6,974 nt of DNA from Bacteroidota bacterium. Its GTDB lineage: Bacteria > Bacteroidota > Rhodothermia > Rhodothermales > UBA10348. The translations under genes were made by a program, and so were the position numbers. Positions 5,055-6,974 of this stretch are shown here, piece by piece. Numbering within the stretch: the first letter of the stretch is position 1; every line of letters starts with the position of its first letter. Under the pieces are notes generated by a model. That model had not been told where the DNA came from, made no database searches, and saw only the letters and a list, made by a program, of their open reading frames with translations. The stretch covers positions 1 through 6,974 of the forward strand of contig SMXL01000027.1 of assembly GCA_004356385.1 (NCBI GenBank), in the 5' to 3' direction.

Positions 5055-6390
5055 AACTTTTTTATTCACATTGCCTCGTTTCGCCGTTTCCGGTGCCGAA
5101 GCCTATATCCCGGGATTGGATCGGATCGATTCTGTTTTGAATGCGATGGGACGACCACAGGATTCGTTCGACAGCATCCTGGTGGCCGGCACGAACGGTA
5201 AAGGCTCCACCGCATCGATGATTGCCGCAATCGCGAGTGCAGGTAGCTACAAAACCGGACTTCATACGTCTCCCCACCTTCAATTTTTCGGCGAACGCAT
5301 GCGTGTCAATGGAGTGCCCGCGGATCAGGCGTGGATTTCAAATGCCATGGAGCGCTACCGAGACGTAATCCAGAACGCTGGCGCAAGTTTTTTTGAGGCG
5401 AGCGTGGCATTGAGTTTTTTGCATTTCGCTGAAAACGATGTTGACCTGGCTGTTGTGGAGGTTGGCCTCGGTGGCAGGCTGGACGCTACGAAAATCCTGA
5501 CGCAGGAGTTGACTGTCATAACGAATGTCGCCCTGGACCACGTTGACATCCTGGGCTCAACACTCGCTGATATAGCCTCCGAAAAGGGAGGTATAATGCG
5601 CGCTGGAACGCCAACTCTGGTTGGTACGACAGATCCCTCCGTAAATATGGTGCTGGGAGATATGGCCGACGAAATCGGTTCGGAATTCCACATGTTGTCC
5701 GCAGAAATCGACCTCTGCGAGACTCCCGACGAGGGCCTCGTCATTGAGACGATGCGCGAAAGGTACGGTCCTATGGAAATTCCTCTCGAAGGAGCACACC
5801 ACGTAGTACACGCAAGTCTAGCCATAAGGGCCTCCGAGCTCATCTCAAAAAAATTCCCCCTGATGCGACCTCATGCAGTACAGGGTATCGCCTCGGTTGT
5901 GAGCCGGTCGGGATTACGCGGCCGCATGGAGCTGATCACCCGGAACCCGAATATCTGGCTGGATGTGGCACACAATCCACAAGCGATTGCAGGGGCTCTC
6001 GAAATCAGAACAGGCGGGGTGACCCGGACAAGTGGTGAGAGCGTGTCCAATATCATGATCGGTCTGATGGCAGACAAAGATATCGAAGGGATCGCAAAAC
6101 TTCTCGCACTCGCGCAGACTGACGTGACCGTTCTGGGTATCGATAATTCGAGGGCCGTGCCGCCGAAAAAACTGGCAGCCATCTTCGAGAAACTGGGTGT
6201 ACACGTAAGTGACGTCTTTATATCGACAGCCGAGGCGTTGTCAGCACTCATGGAAGCGCAAACTGAGGCTCTTGACGAAAGTGATGGTCAAGAATCAGGC
6301 GGTGTATTAATCATTGGTTCTCACATGATCGTATCTGAGGCGCTGGATTGGTGGGCGAAAAATCAGGGGGATTCACAGAACCCTTGTTGA
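5035..6390 (+). CDS. folC: Folylpolyglutamate synthase (probably bifunctional dihydrofolate synthase)
   Basis: FolC is a cytoplasmic Mur-ligase-superfamily enzyme adding glutamate to dihydropteroate and/or to reduced folates using ATP. The 451-residue length is normal. The order of motifs is complete: N-terminal TYTEAETFLFTLPRF, P-loop VAGTNGKGST (50-59), HTSPHL, GERMRVNG, FEASVALSFLHF, VEVGLGGRLDAT, ITNVALDHVDILG, and SEKGGIMRAG, whose Lys184 matches the lysine that is carbamylated in E. coli FolC. The C-terminal Mur-ligase domain follows, with LRGRMEL, LDVAHNPQA (Asp310, His313) and GLMADKD. The start is GTG; the encoded MTYTEA opening is where family members normally begin, and the same frame has a TGA 21 nt upstream, so a far-upstream start is excluded. 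It follows tsaE by 30 bp in the same frame. Whether it does both reactions cannot be decided by eye; a single bifunctional enzyme is likely. It is probably the last gene of this operon. Confidence 0.95.
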   Translation: MTYTEAETFLFTLPRFAVSGAEAYIPGLDRIDSVLNAMGRPQDSFDSILVAGTNGKGSTASMIAAIASAGSYKTGLHTSPHLQFFGERMRVNGVPADQAWISNAMERYRDVIQNAGASFFEASVALSFLHFAENDVDLAVVEVGLGGRLDATKILTQELTVITNVALDHVDILGSTLADIASEKGGIMRAGTPTLVGTTDPSVNMVLGDMADEIGSEFHMLSAEIDLCETPDEGLVIETMRERYGPMEIPLEGAHHVVHASLAIRASELISKKFPLMRPHAVQGIASVVSRSGLRGRMELITRNPNIWLDVAHNPQAIAGALEIRTGGVTRTSGESVSNIMIGLMADKDIEGIAKLLALAQTDVTVLGIDNSRAVPPKKLAAIFEKLGVHVSDVFISTAEALSALMEAQTEALDESDGQESGGVLIIGSHMIVSEALDWWAKNQGDSQNPC

Positions 6391-6527
6391 ATTTCGGAAT
6401 ATAATTGGTATCTTGGGTCAGGTATCCGCAACTCGCGCCTTTTGCGCGCAGTGCGAAATGTGTCTCCATCTTATCAAAAGGCACTTTCTTACCAGGGACA
6501 TCCGCTCCCGACGAGAGAACGAAATAC

Positions 6528-6544
6528 AGAAATATTTTCTTTTT
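6528..6544 (+). terminator. Very weak terminator-like hairpin after folC
   Basis: AGAAA pairs with TTTCT around a 3-nt loop and is followed by four T. The stem has only five pairs, mostly A-T, so it would be unstable. It is listed because it is the only hairpin in this gap followed by a T run. Confidence 0.12.
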
Positions 6545-6625
6545 GCTGATTTGCTATCGGTATGAATCCGATCACGCAATTGCTTTAATACCCGTTTTCA
6601 AGTGCGATCCTGCACTGTAACCAAT

Positions 6626-6634
6626 ACCTATAGT
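6626..6634 (+). promoter_or_regulatory. Candidate -10 element of rho (ACCTATAG box)
   Basis: ACCTATAG at 6626-6633 gives a TATAGT hexamer (6629-6634). It matches the octamer before porX, and the distance from its CTATAG to the ATG is again 21 nt. A start of transcription about 8 nt before the ATG would make rho nearly leaderless. No -35 element is recognisable. A small AGTGC/GCACT inverted repeat (6601-6616) lies where a -35 would be expected. Confidence 0.33.
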
Positions 6635-6648
6635 ATTCACATCTCCAT

Positions 6649-6974
6649 ATGAACATCGCAACACTTCAAGACAAGAAGTTGTCCGAATTAAAAGACCTTG
6701 CTCGAGGAATGAGCCTTCATGGCTTTTCTGCCATGCGCAAACAGGACATTATTTACATGATTCTCGAAGCACGGGCAGATGCAGTCGCCGGAGCCAGCTC
6801 GCCTGCAGGCGACAATTCCAAATCCAGACGCCCGGACTCCGATCAGCGTCCGAAATCGGGCCGGGCAAAAGACACCGGCAGGAACGGCGACAACGATCCC
6901 GAGTCCGCGACTGATCAACAATCCAACGGCCGCTCGGCCTCAGAGGCCCAAGACGATAAGGGCGAGTCGTCCCA
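6649..6974 (+). CDS. rho: Transcription termination factor Rho, N-terminal part (3' end outside window)
   Basis: Rho is the hexameric RNA helicase that ends transcripts. Only the first 108 residues are in the window and the frame is still open at its edge. Residues 1-40 (MNIATLQDKKLSELKDLARG, then a short turn, then RKQDIIYMILEA) match the Rho_N helical domain, with the typical L-x-x-L-A pattern and the RKQ(D/E)LI-type helix. From about residue 44 the sequence becomes a polar, charged stretch rich in Asp, Ser, Gly, Arg, Gln and Asn with no hydrophobic core, as in the disordered insertion of many Bacteroidota and high-GC Gram-positive Rho proteins. The RNA-binding cold-shock domain and ATPase domain would lie downstream, so the call rests on Rho_N plus the insertion; another Rho_N-domain protein is a less likely alternative. 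ATG at 6649 is the only sensible start; there is no Shine-Dalgarno. Confidence 0.82.
   Translation, partial: MNIATLQDKKLSELKDLARGMSLHGFSAMRKQDIIYMILEARADAVAGASSPAGDNSKSRRPDSDQRPKSGRAKDTGRNGDNDPESATDQQSNGRSASEAQDDKGESS

Larger units (their letters stand above)
6391..6648. other. Intergenic region between folC and rho, 258 bp, no gene recognised
   Basis: No convincing coding region or RNA gene is seen. Small structures are: a TATAAT at 6400-6405 just after the folC stop, without a -35 partner; GGTATC repeated at 6407-6412 and 6421-6426; a CGCGC/GCGCG stem (6434-6438 with 6444-6448) not followed by T; an AT-only-loop hairpin AGAAA/TTTCT (6528-6532 with 6536-6540) followed by TTTT; and AGTGC/GCACT pairs at 6450-6454 with 6481-6485 and at 6601-6605 with 6612-6616. 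It probably holds the end of the folC transcript and the rho promoter, and perhaps a rho leader. Confidence 0.5.

Noticed and set aside
4611..5069. 152-codon minus-strand frame covering most of tsaE
   Set aside because: It is antisense to a clear TsaE with Walker motifs; the translation shows no family pattern.
5355..5843. 162-codon minus-strand frame opposite folC
   Set aside because: Long but antisense to a complete folC; its serine/proline-rich translation has no domain signature and the length reflects codon bias of the true gene.
6434..6448. CGCGC/GCGCG hairpin as a folC terminator
   Set aside because: The stem has only five pairs and is not followed by a T run.
6405..6620. 71-codon open frame in the folC-rho gap, starting with TTG
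   Set aside because: It has a TTG start overlapping a TATAAT, no ribosome site, unusual composition and no recognisable domain. It is most likely non-coding.
6688..6921. 77-codon minus-strand frame opposite rho
   Set aside because: It lies entirely antisense to the Rho N-terminal region, which has clear family features; this is a shadow frame.

Overview
The window looks like ordinary chromosome of a Bacteroidota/FCB-group bacterium. The best lineage marker is an intact PorX-type protein (CheY receiver fused to a PglZ phosphodiesterase), the response regulator linked to the type IX secretion system. Starts without Shine-Dalgarno sequences, a Rho with a long polar N-terminal insertion, and a biotin carboxylase with a C-terminal tail all fit that group. 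Base composition looks near 50% GC, which would suit Balneolota/Rhodothermota relatives, but that narrower placement is a guess. No mobile element, CRISPR array, tRNA or rRNA gene is visible.

Layout. (1) Positions 1-646, plus strand: the 3' part of a biotin carboxylase gene (accC). It converges on a minus-strand gene with only 13 bp between the stop codons; a candidate terminator for the minus strand lies across this junction. (2) Positions 660-2728, minus strand: a compact apparent operon, in transcription order ferritin, secreted NTF2/SnoaL-like protein, and trmB (tRNA m7G46 methyltransferase with an extra C-terminal domain), with gaps of 24 and 44 bp. All three genes carry the same CTCTC directly before the ATG. 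(3) Positions 2729-2951: a 223-bp divergent regulatory region with short repeats and a palindrome. (4) Positions 2952-6390, plus strand: porX, tsaE and folC, with gaps of 4 and 30 bp, probably one operon. (5) Positions 6391-6648: a 258-bp gap with no convincing gene. (6) Positions 6649-6974: the 5' end of rho, cut by the window edge.

How the genes fit together. Most are housekeeping genes: fatty-acid or propionate carboxylation (AccC), iron storage (ferritin), tRNA modification (TrmB for m7G46, TsaE for t6A37), folate polyglutamylation (FolC) and transcription termination (Rho). The envelope-related gene is porX, which sits at the head of the operon with tsaE and folC. No undescribed defence or mobile system is visible. 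The points most worth a second look are the shared CTCTC-ATG motif of the minus-strand operon, an ACCTATAG box exactly 21 nt before both the porX and rho starts, the extra domain on TrmB, and a 17-codon mini-ORF bridging tsaE and folC.
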